From NCBI GenBank assembly GCA_020430865.1, contig JAGQIY010000967.1:1-11792 (forward strand): DNA of 11,792 nt, read 5' to 3'. The position numbers were made by a program, and so were the translations under genes. Numbering within the stretch: position 1 is the stretch's first letter; the number at the start of each line of letters is the position of its first letter. Source of the stretch: Myxococcales bacterium. Lineage in GTDB: Bacteria > Myxococcota > Polyangia > Polyangiales > Polyangiaceae. Below, in pieces: positions 1-6,544 of the stretch. Under the pieces are notes generated by a model, which worked only from the letters and a program-made list of their open reading frames with translations, ran no database searches and was not told the DNA's origin.

Positions 1-556
1 CTTCAGCGAAGGCTCGGATCCCCTGCACCGGGTCACTATCATTCCGCGCGGAATGGCCCTCGGCGTGACGCAGAGTACGCCGCAGCCGGACAAGCACCTG
101 GTGTTGCGCTCGGAGCTGGAGACACAGCTCAGGATGCTGCTGGGAGGCTACGCGGCGGAGCACGTGGTGCTGGGCGAGGTATCCAGTGGCGCTGCCAACG
201 ACCTCCAGCGCGCGACGGACACCGCCTACAAGATGGTGGCAAACTACGGCATGAGCGACCGCCTCGGCCCGGTCTACCACGATCACAAGTCAGAGCATCC
301 GTTCCTTGGCCAGCGTATCGCCACCGAGAGCGGCACCAGCGACGCGACCGTCCACGTCATCGAGCAGGAGATCCGCTCGCTGGTGAGCGCCGCGCAGAGC
401 CAAGCCGAGAGGCTGATCGAGGAGCATCGACCAGGCTTCGACGCCCTCGTGCAGGCGCTGCTCGAGCACGAGACCGTGGAGCGAGCCGAGATCATCGAGC
501 TGCTCGGTCCGGGCCGCTCCGGTGAGCCAGAAGAGCTGCCCGCGGCCGTGCACTGA
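1..556 (+). CDS. ftsH: ATP-dependent zinc metalloprotease FtsH, C-terminal part (5' truncated by window)
   Basis: FtsH is a membrane-anchored AAA+ hexamer that extracts and degrades misfolded membrane proteins and unstable regulators. Only the last ~184 residues, the M41 peptidase domain, are visible; the frame is open from base 2, so the gene starts upstream. The visible part begins just after where the HEAGH zinc motif should lie, with the M41 signature DPLHRVTIIPRG, then LGGYAAE and SSGAANDLQRATD. The Asp of that last motif (codon at 200-202) aligns with the third zinc ligand. MVANYGMSDRLGPV follows, also typical. A small oddity is Tyr in LGGYAAE, where Arg is usual (LGGRAAE). The C-terminus is short and Glu/Pro-rich. 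The AAA+ domain and membrane segments are outside the window. The stop lies 43 bp before the Usp gene. The family call is very secure; whether this is the housekeeping FtsH or a paralogue cannot be told. Confidence 0.96.
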   Translation, partial: FSEGSDPLHRVTIIPRGMALGVTQSTPQPDKHLVLRSELETQLRMLLGGYAAEHVVLGEVSSGAANDLQRATDTAYKMVANYGMSDRLGPVYHDHKSEHPFLGQRIATESGTSDATVHVIEQEIRSLVSAAQSQAERLIEEHRPGFDALVQALLEHETVERAEIIELLGPGRSGEPEELPAAVH

Positions 557-599
557 GGGCGCTCCGCGCGTGCGGAAAAACAGGGTAGGCTTTCGGGGT

Positions 600-1061
600 A
601 TGAGCTTCGTCGTCGTGGTGGGGATGGATGGTTCGCGTCTCAGCGAGCTGGCGCTCGAACGAGCCGTGTCGCTCAGCGAACAGCACCCGGGGGCGGTGGT
701 CCACGTGGTCAATGTGGTGGACGGGTACGACCCCATGGGGCGCATGGAGTACGCCGCCGATCGGGGAGCGCTGGATCTGAGCAAGGAACGGGCGGCCCTG
801 GACGCCCGCCTCGAGGCGCTCCGGGTCAGCCGCTCTGGCCTGCCAGAGCTCGTCCCGCACGTGCTCGCTGGGCCACCGGCCAAGGAGATCGTGCGCGTGG
901 CGTCTCATCACGACGCGGACGCGATCGTCGTTGGCACTCACGGTCGGCGGGGTGTGGAGCGCCTGATGCTGGGCAGCGTCGCGGCGGAGATCCTGAAGGT
1001 GGCCCGCTGCTCGGTGCTGGTGGTGCGAGAGAAGCACTGGAAAAGCGATCCTGCGAGCTAG
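600..1061 (+). CDS. UspA-family universal stress protein, ATP-binding type
   Basis: A 153-residue single-domain universal stress protein, the usual length. These cytoplasmic Rossmann-like proteins dimerise and in the ATP-binding subclass act in stress survival and nucleotide-linked signalling. The N-terminal strand is FVVVVGMDGS. The C-terminal half carries the ATP-binding signature G-2X-G-9X-G-S, exact here: G112, G115, G125, S126, in a GTHGRRGVERLMLGS context, followed by the closing strand CSVLVV. The open frame extends upstream to 522, inside ftsH, but homology begins at the ATG at 600. A weak Shine-Dalgarno-like TAGG lies about 10 bases upstream of it. The gene follows ftsH by 43 bp on the same strand, so co-transcription is possible but unproven. 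The family is clear; the specific stress is unknown. Confidence 0.93.
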   Translation: MSFVVVVGMDGSRLSELALERAVSLSEQHPGAVVHVVNVVDGYDPMGRMEYAADRGALDLSKERAALDARLEALRVSRSGLPELVPHVLAGPPAKEIVRVASHHDADAIVVGTHGRRGVERLMLGSVAAEILKVARCSVLVVREKHWKSDPAS

Positions 1062-1099
1062 GAAGTTGACGCCGGTGCGCGTCGTACCAGGGGCGGGAA

Positions 1100-2314
1100 A
1101 TGATTCGAGCACGCGTACGGCGGGCGCAGCTGTTGCTCCTCGCATCCCTGCTGGGGCTGGGAGGTTCTGGCTGTGGATTCTTGAAGAACCTGGTGGGGCG
1201 CAACGTCGTCGACCTGGAGCAGGCGGAGGTGCGCTCCATGTCGGTGGACATTCGCCGCGATCAGAAGACGATCTGCCCGCGCCAGCGCGTGCAGATGGCG
1301 GTGTTCGTCGACGCCAGGCTCGACGGTGAGGAGCAGTTCGCGCAGTTCGAGACCTTTCGGGGCGACGAGGTGCGCAATCACAAGCTGGAGTTCGGCTGGT
1401 TCGCGTTTCACAGCCCGCAGGGCAAGTTCGACCGCGATGGTTGGTTCACGCCCAACCCGGATCTCACGCTGACGGCGAGTCAGGAGTTCCAGCTCAAGAC
1501 CGTCTACCGCAAGCGTCCGGACCAGTTCAGCTTCGAGACCTCGTACAAGCCCGATTACTACTGCATCTCGAGCGCTGGCGCCGACGGCCAGTTCGGCTCT
1601 GCCGGAGTATCGGGTAACGCCGGGAGTGAGGGCGAAGCGGGGCAGTCGAACAGCGACGCCCCAGGAGGAGACGGCGGCGATGGTCAGGCAGGCGGCGACG
1701 CGGGTCCTGGCGGGGACGGCGGCGCGGGGCCGCACATCGAGGCCTACGCGACCTACGTGAAGACGGCGTTCTACGACAAGCTCGTCGCGGTCGTGCTGGA
1801 AGGCGGCGCCAGCGACGTGCTGCTTTTTCACCCGGAAAATCAGTTCACGGTGTTCGCGGCAGGTGGGAGCGGGGGCCCCGGCGGAATCGGCGGCCTGGGT
1901 GGGCGCGGCGGCCGCGGCGGTGACGGCAACCCGTCCGGCTCCGGCGGTCGCGGAGGGCCGGGTGGTCGCGGGGGAGTGGGAGGCAACGGCGGCGCTGGTG
2001 GCAGCGTGGTGCTCCACCTGGACGACCGCTTCCCCGAGCTCAGGAATCATTTCCGCGTGGATGTATCTGGGGGCTCTGGCGGGCCCGGCGGATCGGCTGG
2101 AAGTGGTGGTAGCGGTGGGGACCCGGGCGCGGTGCGAGTGAGCAGCAACCCCGACGGCTCGACTCCCAGCGGGACCGAGGGCGCACGGGGCGCTCAGGGG
2201 CCGGAGGGCTCACCAGGCTCACCGGGGAACGCCGGGCCAGCGGGCACCTTCGACGTGCGACTGGAAGCGCTGGGGCCGCAGTTCTCGGGCCTGAGTGGGA
2301 TCGCGGTCCTCTGA
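1100..2314 (+). CDS. Predicted lipoprotein with alternating collagen-like and polyglycine blocks
   Basis: 404 residues, no named family recognised. The N-terminus is a signal sequence: basic MIRARVRR, hydrophobic LLLLASLLGL, then GGSGC with candidate lipidated Cys25; the lipobox is atypical, with the aliphatic residue at -5. Residues ~35-155 look like a beta-rich globular domain with two further cysteines (C59, C155) that could pair. Four glycine blocks follow: residues 160-210 (strict G-X-Y at 160-181, then mixed GGD/GGX), 255-301 (about 15 GGX triplets), 324-343 (GGX-like) and 358-382 (strict G-X-Y). They are separated by short beta-like stretches such as AVVLEGGASDVLLF and VVLHLDDRFPE, and the chain ends in TFDVRLEALG. 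Glycine periodicity suggests collagen-like triple helix or polyglycine-II packing; surface structure or adhesion is inference. Its stop overlaps the next start (TGATG), so the two are probably translated together. Confidence 0.85.
   Translation: MIRARVRRAQLLLLASLLGLGGSGCGFLKNLVGRNVVDLEQAEVRSMSVDIRRDQKTICPRQRVQMAVFVDARLDGEEQFAQFETFRGDEVRNHKLEFGWFAFHSPQGKFDRDGWFTPNPDLTLTASQEFQLKTVYRKRPDQFSFETSYKPDYYCISSAGADGQFGSAGVSGNAGSEGEAGQSNSDAPGGDGGDGQAGGDAGPGGDGGAGPHIEAYATYVKTAFYDKLVAVVLEGGASDVLLFHPENQFTVFAAGGSGGPGGIGGLGGRGGRGGDGNPSGSGGRGGPGGRGGVGGNGGAGGSVVLHLDDRFPELRNHFRVDVSGGSGGPGGSAGSGGSGGDPGAVRVSSNPDGSTPSGTEGARGAQGPEGSPGSPGNAGPAGTFDVRLEALGPQFSGLSGIAVL
1577..1729 (+). repeat. Coding Gly-rich block 1 (G-X-Y then GGX)
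   Basis: Residues 160-210 of the Gly-block lipoprotein. Glycine falls at every third position from 160 to 181 (eight G-X-Y steps: GAD, GQF, GSA, GVS, GNA, GSE, GEA), then shifts to GGD/GGX-type repeats rich in Asp. The DNA is imperfect GGN-periodic rather than an exact tandem repeat. Confidence 0.85.
1862..2002 (+). repeat. Coding GGX block 2 (polyglycine)
   Basis: Residues 255-301 of the Gly-block lipoprotein. Nearly every triplet is Gly-Gly-X with X drawn from S, P, I, L, R, D, V, N and A; the only break is around residues 277-281 (NPSGS). This differs from collagen G-X-Y and resembles sequences known to form bundles of polyglycine-II helices. Confidence 0.85.
2069..2128 (+). repeat. Coding GGX block 3
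   Basis: Residues 324-343 of the Gly-block lipoprotein: a short Gly/Ser-rich block (GGSGGPGGSAG and similar) between two beta-like segments. Confidence 0.75.
2171..2245 (+). repeat. Coding collagen-like G-X-Y block 4
   Basis: Residues 358-382. Glycine occurs at every third residue without a break (GTE GAR GAQ GPE GSP GSP GNA GPA G), the collagen-like pattern, with Pro at several X and Y positions. It directly precedes the C-terminal strand-like tail. Confidence 0.85.
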
Positions 2315-3690
2315 TGCAGCGTCGGGGCTTCCTTCAGCTCGGGCTGTCGATGGCGGCCACGGTCGCTCCCCTCACCGGGTTGTCGTTGTTCTCGGCTTGT
2401 GGTCGACGCGAGCCTGAGACGCCGCTCGCGCACCTCTATGGCAAGGACTGGGTACATGGCGCCTATCGTCACTACGCAGACGTGTACATCGAGGTCGAGG
2501 ACCGCGCCCGCAGACGGAGCACGGACTCCTACAAGATCCTGTCTCGGCGTGGCGTGACGTCACTCACCAACCTGCAGGCTAGTGAGGTGCCGTTCCACAT
2601 CCGGGTGGCTCGAGACGAGCAGAGCTTTCGTGTGGCGAGAGACGTCCCCGAGCGCCTGACGTTTCGCGCAGGCATGACCCAGGCAGAGCGTGACGCCGCC
2701 ACCGCCCACTGGAAGCTCGCGCGTGACCACATCCATCAGGACTACATCGAGATCCGCCATCTGGACTACGCCCTCGGCAACCTGCTGTCGCAGGTTCAGG
2801 CGTTACGCCTGGCCAGCGACGAAGGGCGGATCGAGCAGTATCGCATCTGCCGTCAGCACCTCGAGCTGAGCGACGGGGGAGAGCTGCCCTTCGAGCTGCC
2901 GTACCAGGTGACCCGTGGCGACTATGTGCAGGTGCTCGAGCTGCTGGTGCTCCGTCTCGAACGAGATCGCGAACGCACGGCGGCCCTGGAAGCGTCGATG
3001 GTCACCGTCGGACTCACGGCTCGCGCGACCGACGCGGGCAGCGGTAGCCTGGCGCAGAACCTCACGCTCGCTCTGCTCGCAGTCACTCGGGACGCCGAGG
3101 CGCTGGAGCGCCAGGACTCCGTGTATCCCCAGGGAGAAGCGCTCGCAGCGGAGCTCACGGCGGGGAGCCTGCTGGTTCACCGCATCCAGGAGAGCGAGGA
3201 GTTCAAGAGCTGGCTCGCTGCACAGCGCGAAGCCGAGGACCAGCTGGGCAAGCTGCTCGTGATCCTGGACTCGGTCACCGGGTTGCCCACCTCGACGGTG
3301 TATCGGCAGGTGATGCGCCTGTGGCGCGGCGATGCGGACTACCTCGACTACCTCGCGGCGGCGGTGACTCTCTTGCCTGGAGGCTCGCAGGCGATGGGTG
3401 TGGTGAAGAGCGCGGTCGAGCGTACCCAGGAGTACCGGGCCACGTATCGCAAGGCGCTGCGGCTGGTCGGTGACGTGCGCGAGGTCAAGGAACGCCTGGC
3501 GCGGGGGGACCTGGATGTCGGGGGGGCGCTGCTCAACACGGGCAGTCAGTACGCTCGCGAGCGTCTGGATCGTCAGCTGGTCTACCTGCGCGACCAGACG
3601 CAGCTCGACGAGGCCCAGCGGGAGCTGGAGTCGCTGGACGCGCTACGAGGGCCACCGCCCGAGGTGCCGGTCACGCCACCGCCCGACTGA
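2314..3690 (+). CDS. Tat-type predicted lipoprotein, unknown helical protein
   Basis: 458 residues, family not recognised. The N-terminus reads MQRRGFLQLG, a twin-arginine signal (R3 R4, RRxFLx), followed by a hydrophobic stretch and LFSAC with candidate lipid-acceptor Cys29. This predicts a protein folded before export and then anchored by lipid. The mature part is rich in Leu, Arg, Glu and Ala and looks mostly alpha-helical. Residues ~200-320 and ~365-445 have helical or coiled-coil-like character (for example VLELLVLRLERDRERTAAL), and the tail is Pro-rich (PPPEVPVTPPPD). I see no catalytic motif. Its ATG shares a base with the preceding stop (TGATG), with no room for a separate leader, so it is almost certainly co-translated with the Gly-block lipoprotein; a role as its partner or assembly factor is inference. 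The next gene is convergent, 39 bp away. Confidence 0.85.
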   Translation: MQRRGFLQLGLSMAATVAPLTGLSLFSACGRREPETPLAHLYGKDWVHGAYRHYADVYIEVEDRARRRSTDSYKILSRRGVTSLTNLQASEVPFHIRVARDEQSFRVARDVPERLTFRAGMTQAERDAATAHWKLARDHIHQDYIEIRHLDYALGNLLSQVQALRLASDEGRIEQYRICRQHLELSDGGELPFELPYQVTRGDYVQVLELLVLRLERDRERTAALEASMVTVGLTARATDAGSGSLAQNLTLALLAVTRDAEALERQDSVYPQGEALAAELTAGSLLVHRIQESEEFKSWLAAQREAEDQLGKLLVILDSVTGLPTSTVYRQVMRLWRGDADYLDYLAAAVTLLPGGSQAMGVVKSAVERTQEYRATYRKALRLVGDVREVKERLARGDLDVGGALLNTGSQYARERLDRQLVYLRDQTQLDEAQRELESLDALRGPPPEVPVTPPPD

Positions 3691-3713
3691 CATTGTCCCT
3701 GGGGAAATGTCGC

Positions 3714-3729
3714 GCGCAGCGCGCTGCGC
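3714..3729. terminator. Perfect 16-bp palindrome between convergent genes, possible terminator
   Basis: GCGCAGCGCGCTGCGC is a perfect inverted repeat in the 39-bp gap between two converging genes. Just upstream, 3691-3709 can form a small hairpin with one bulged base (CATTGTCCC against GGGAAATG). No T-tract follows on either strand, so Rho-independent action is doubtful; position is the main support. Confidence 0.35.
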
Positions 3730-5145
3730 TCAGTAGCGCTGCTGGAGTCGATCACCCTTGAGCGGTACGCCGCCGATCGCCGGCACGTTGGGGATCTTCG
3801 CCGACTCTTCCAGGTACTCCTTCTTCATGCGCTCGAACTCTTCGGGCATGTCCGTCGAGAGCTCGTGCTCTTCCTTGGGGTCCTTGACCACGTCGTAGAG
3901 CATGAACTTCTGATCGTCGCCGAAGCTGAGGAGCTTCAGGTCGCCGTCGATCAGCGCGCGTCGCTTGTCCATCAGATCGCAGCGGGGGAGGTCGACGATC
4001 ACGCGCCGCTTCTCCACCTCGCCGCCGAACACCTCGGGCAACAGGCTCTTCCCGCGGAACGGTGGGTCGTCCTTCAGGCCCATCAGGTCCGCCATGGTTG
4101 GCGCGAGGTCGATGGCTCCTCGGGGCTCCTCGATCCGCCGCGGTTCCGCACCCGGCACGTGGATGAACAGCGGGACTCTGACCAGGCCTTCCCAGATCTC
4201 GTAGGCGTGGCGGTAGTGACCGTGCTCCCCGAAGCCCTCGCCGTGATCCGCGGTGATGATCACCGCGGTGTCCTTGCCCCAAGGCTGCTCGTAGACCCAG
4301 TCGACGAGATCGCCCACCCACTTGTCCGAGTAGTGCACCTCGTTGTCGTAGAGGTCGCGACGCTTGTTGCCGTAGTCCGGGTGTCCGTCGTGCTTGAAGT
4401 ACGTGTAGTGCGGGTCGAGGAAGTGGAAGTACGCGAAGAAGCGCTTGTCGTTCGCTTGCTTGACGTTGTCTCCGCTCAGCATCTCCTTGGCGAGCTTGTT
4501 CAGGTCCTCGCTGGTGATGTTGTTGACGCCGGTGGTGTCCAGGATGGTGCCGGGCAGCAGCCTGTAGTCGTCGAAGCCCTGATTCAGGCCCATTACCGGG
4601 AGGAAATAACCGTGAGCGTTGCCGGCCAGGGTACGGTGGCCTTCCGCCTGCGCGCGCTCGCTGATGAACAGATTCGAAGGCAGCCACTTCGTGAAGAAGT
4701 AGCCGTCCCGTGCCATCTCCGTGCCGTACTTCCCGGTCAGCGTCGGCGCGACGGACTTCGCCGTGTAGCTCGAGATCGAGTAGCTGCGGGGGTAGAGGGT
4801 CGAGCGCTTGGCGAACTTGCTCAGCCAAGGCGCGATCTGTCTGGGGTAGCCCGCCCAGGGCATGTCCGCGCGCAGGCTGTCGATCATGATGAACAGCACG
4901 TTGTAGGGGCGCTTGGGCTCGGGCTTCGGCGGGGGGGTGGGCTGTGCCGAGGCGCTGGGCGCTGCGACAGCGACGCTGGCGCTGGGCGTCGTCCCGGCGC
5001 GCGAGTCCGACTGCTCGGAGCAGGCTCCCGAGAGCAGCCCGAGGCTCGACGTGGCCAGCAGCGCGGCGCCGAGGAAAGTGCGTTCGAGTGCGGAAAACAC
5101 GGGCTGCCCATAGCACAATCCCGTGGTGGCTCGAGAGAACTGCAC
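3730..5145 (-). CDS. Sulfatase/alkaline-phosphatase superfamily lipoprotein with Thr at the nucleophile position
   Basis: 471 residues. The superfamily uses two metal ions to cleave or transfer sulfate or phosphate esters. Visible motifs: NVLFIMIDSLRAD (first metal-ligand Asp, D89), SSYTAKSVAPTLTG (T128 where the nucleophile belongs), FLDPHYTY, and ITADHGEGFGEHG (D300, H301). True sulfatases have Cys or Ser in C/S-x-P-x-R, matured to formylglycine; this is absent, so a phospho-ester hydrolase or transferase (compare the Thr of LtaS and EptA enzymes) fits at least as well. The N-terminus has a hydrophobic segment and LLSGAC (Cys42), then an Ala/Pro/Ser linker to ~residue 78: a lipid-anchored periplasmic or surface enzyme. 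The start is a GTG at 5145, backed by GAGGT at 5154-5158 and an in-frame TAA at 5152-5154; a second GTG at 5100 would give a more usual signal-peptide length. The substrate is unknown. Confidence 0.88.
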   Translation of the reverse strand: MQFSRATTGLCYGQPVFSALERTFLGAALLATSSLGLLSGACSEQSDSRAGTTPSASVAVAAPSASAQPTPPPKPEPKRPYNVLFIMIDSLRADMPWAGYPRQIAPWLSKFAKRSTLYPRSYSISSYTAKSVAPTLTGKYGTEMARDGYFFTKWLPSNLFISERAQAEGHRTLAGNAHGYFLPVMGLNQGFDDYRLLPGTILDTTGVNNITSEDLNKLAKEMLSGDNVKQANDKRFFAYFHFLDPHYTYFKHDGHPDYGNKRRDLYDNEVHYSDKWVGDLVDWVYEQPWGKDTAVIITADHGEGFGEHGHYRHAYEIWEGLVRVPLFIHVPGAEPRRIEEPRGAIDLAPTMADLMGLKDDPPFRGKSLLPEVFGGEVEKRRVIVDLPRCDLMDKRRALIDGDLKLLSFGDDQKFMLYDVVKDPKEEHELSTDMPEEFERMKKEYLEESAKIPNVPAIGGVPLKGDRLQQRY

Positions 5146-5153
5146 ACGCCGTT

Positions 5154-5158
5154 ACCTC
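5154..5158 (-). promoter_or_regulatory. Shine-Dalgarno GAGGT supporting the GTG start at 5145
   Basis: On the minus strand GAGGT lies 8 bases before the GTG at 5145, and an in-frame TAA at 5152-5154 rules out any earlier start. The alternative GTG at 5100 has no comparable site, only GGGCAGCCC directly before it. Confidence 0.6.
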
Positions 5159-5229
5159 GGCGCGTTCACTTTGTGGCGGAGTGGTCTCAGCGGGCCTGGT
5201 CCACGTCGGCGTCGCGGACTCGGGGGGGA

Positions 5230-5261
5230 GGCGCGCTGGGGTGAGCGCCGCTCGGCGCGCC
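5230..5261. terminator. Nested inverted repeat, possible terminator or leader structure
   Basis: GGCGCGC (5230-5236) pairs with GCGCGCC (5255-5261), and inside the loop GAGC (5243-5246) pairs with GCTC (5250-5253) around GCC. It lies about 84 bp beyond the stop of the gene ending at 5345 and about 85 bp before the GTG at 5145. It could end the upstream transcript or fold in the downstream leader. There is no T-tract. Confidence 0.35.
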
Positions 5262-5344
5262 CACGTCGTCGCCAGGAGGGTGTTCTTCGACGCCCCGCCA
5301 AGCTCGTCGCTCGCTGGCTCGTCGCATCGGCGGCGCCTGCGTAC

Positions 5345-6544
5345 TCAGTCGTCGTTGACCAGCTGCCAGAAGCTCTTGTAGCCGCGCTTCTGCTGGGTGG
5401 CTTCGAAGTGTGAGAACGGCTGGATCAGCGTTGCCGTGCGGTGTCCCTCGAGCTGCTTTGGGTGACGTCGACCCTGGTCGAGGTAGCAGCGCACGAAGAC
5501 GCTCTCCGCGTTGGTGGGCAAAGCCTCGACGTTCCTGACCCAGCGCTTCCAGGTCTCGGGCTCCATCAGATACTGCTCGACGTTCGAGGTGTAGAACACG
5601 CTCACCGTGAGCTTGCGCCGCTCGAGCTCCTCGGCGAGCTTCGCCAGCGCCTGATCTCCAGCGAAGTCTCCAACGATGGGCACGATCTGGTGGCGCTCCT
5701 GCATCTGCCGCAGGAACTCGTAGTCCGCCGCCTGCGCCAAGAAGCTCCCCGTGCCGCTGGCGGACTTCGCCTGAAGCAGCTCACCCAGGCTGGGGTAGTG
5801 CCTACCGTTCTTCTGATGCAGCTCGAAGCGGAGGTCGAGGCGCTGCTTGAAGAATGCGCTGTGCGTGTCGCGCAGGGTCTCCAGGTCCTTTGCGGAGAGC
5901 CTCACCCCCAAATCCTTCTGGATATAGTGAAGGAGTGACGCGTGTACGCGCTCGAACTCCGCGTCGCTCGCTGGGCTACCGGCGCCGGCCTCGAGGACCT
6001 GCGCGAGGCTCGCTCCCGGGGTCTCCTCGAGCGCCCCCTCCCGCCCGACCAGCCGCGCCACGAACTCACTCCGGTTCTTCGCCGCGTGGAAGATCCCCTT
6101 GTACATCAGGTGCAGCAGGGCATTTCCGCGCCGGATATCGACGATGTAGGCGACCTCGGGGCGGGTGCGCGCGATGTAGGTGAAGTTCTGCTCCGGACCT
6201 ACGCCGACGTAGGCCCCACCCCGCGGCTCGAGTTCGTCTGCGACCTGGAGGTACGAGGTCTCGTTGGAGATGTAGTTGTCGCTGAAGAAGTAGCGATCAC
6301 CCTCGGAGAAGCCGCTGAACTGCGCTGTGAACTCTCGCGGACTGGGGGCGGCCGGTGCTGCTGGTTCCACGGAGGCGAGCGGCGCTGCCGGGGCGGGCGC
6401 CGAGCTCGGCGGGGCGGGTTGGTGAGAGGAACTGACGGAACCGTCAGGGAGGCTGGCTGGGGGCGAGTCCTGGGTGCGGCTGCAGGCTGCTGCGCAGAGC
6501 GCGCCCACGAAGAAGAGCGACAAGCGATGGGAGATGCTGAACAT
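5345..6544 (-). CDS. Predicted lipoprotein with a methyltransferase-like core
   Basis: 399 residues. The signal segment SLFFVGALCAAAC gives candidate lipidated Cys21; residues 22-69 are an Ala/Pro/Ser linker. The folded part from ~70 contains GAYVGVGPEQN (residues 110-120, a glycine-rich motif-I-like loop), then AYIVDIRRGN with an acidic D136 at the end of the next strand, as in class I SAM methyltransferases. Later come IVPIVGDFAGD (D293) and SVFYTSNVEQYL (N321), and finally a VRCYLDQG strand. From memory, this motif set occurs in a group of uncharacterised bacterial proteins that includes the LIC_10091-like proteins of Leptospira; I could not check this. Activity and substrate are unknown, and an exported protein would not normally meet SAM. 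The start is the ATG at 6544, which gives a standard signal peptide, though without a clear Shine-Dalgarno. It is divergent from the diguanylate cyclase gene. Confidence 0.82.
   Translation of the reverse strand: MFSISHRLSLFFVGALCAAACSRTQDSPPASLPDGSVSSSHQPAPPSSAPAPAAPLASVEPAAPAAPSPREFTAQFSGFSEGDRYFFSDNYISNETSYLQVADELEPRGGAYVGVGPEQNFTYIARTRPEVAYIVDIRRGNALLHLMYKGIFHAAKNRSEFVARLVGREGALEETPGASLAQVLEAGAGSPASDAEFERVHASLLHYIQKDLGVRLSAKDLETLRDTHSAFFKQRLDLRFELHQKNGRHYPSLGELLQAKSASGTGSFLAQAADYEFLRQMQERHQIVPIVGDFAGDQALAKLAEELERRKLTVSVFYTSNVEQYLMEPETWKRWVRNVEALPTNAESVFVRCYLDQGRRHPKQLEGHRTATLIQPFSHFEATQQKRGYKSFWQLVNDD

Larger units (their letters stand above)
5146..5344. other. 199-bp intergenic region between two minus-strand genes
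   Basis: It separates the methyltransferase-like lipoprotein gene from the sulfatase-superfamily gene, so the latter probably has its own promoter. It holds a GC-rich inverted repeat at 5230-5261 and a 9-bp direct repeat GCTCGTCGC (5302-5310 and 5317-5325, 15-bp period). I found no convincing -10/-35 pair and no small gene I could support. Confidence 0.6.

Noticed and set aside
522..599. An upstream extension of the Usp gene into ftsH
   Set aside because: The 26 extra residues do not resemble a Usp N-terminus, and the fold begins at the ATG at 600.
1862..2002. A non-coding tandem repeat or CRISPR-like array
   Set aside because: The periodicity follows GGX codons in frame, with no exact repeats or spacers, so it is explained by the protein sequence.
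1058..2050. A 330-codon minus-strand frame opposite the Gly-block lipoprotein
   Set aside because: Its composition mirrors the glycine codons on the other strand; no domain and no supporting start context.
3752..5116. A 454-codon minus-strand frame overlapping the sulfatase-superfamily gene
   Set aside because: Out-of-frame shadow, Arg/Gly/Pro-rich with no motifs; not evidence of a frameshift because the main frame is uninterrupted.
3865..5244. A 459-codon plus-strand frame opposite the sulfatase-superfamily gene
   Set aside because: Antisense shadow with low-complexity Val/Arg/Leu composition; the minus-strand frame has clear metal-site motifs.
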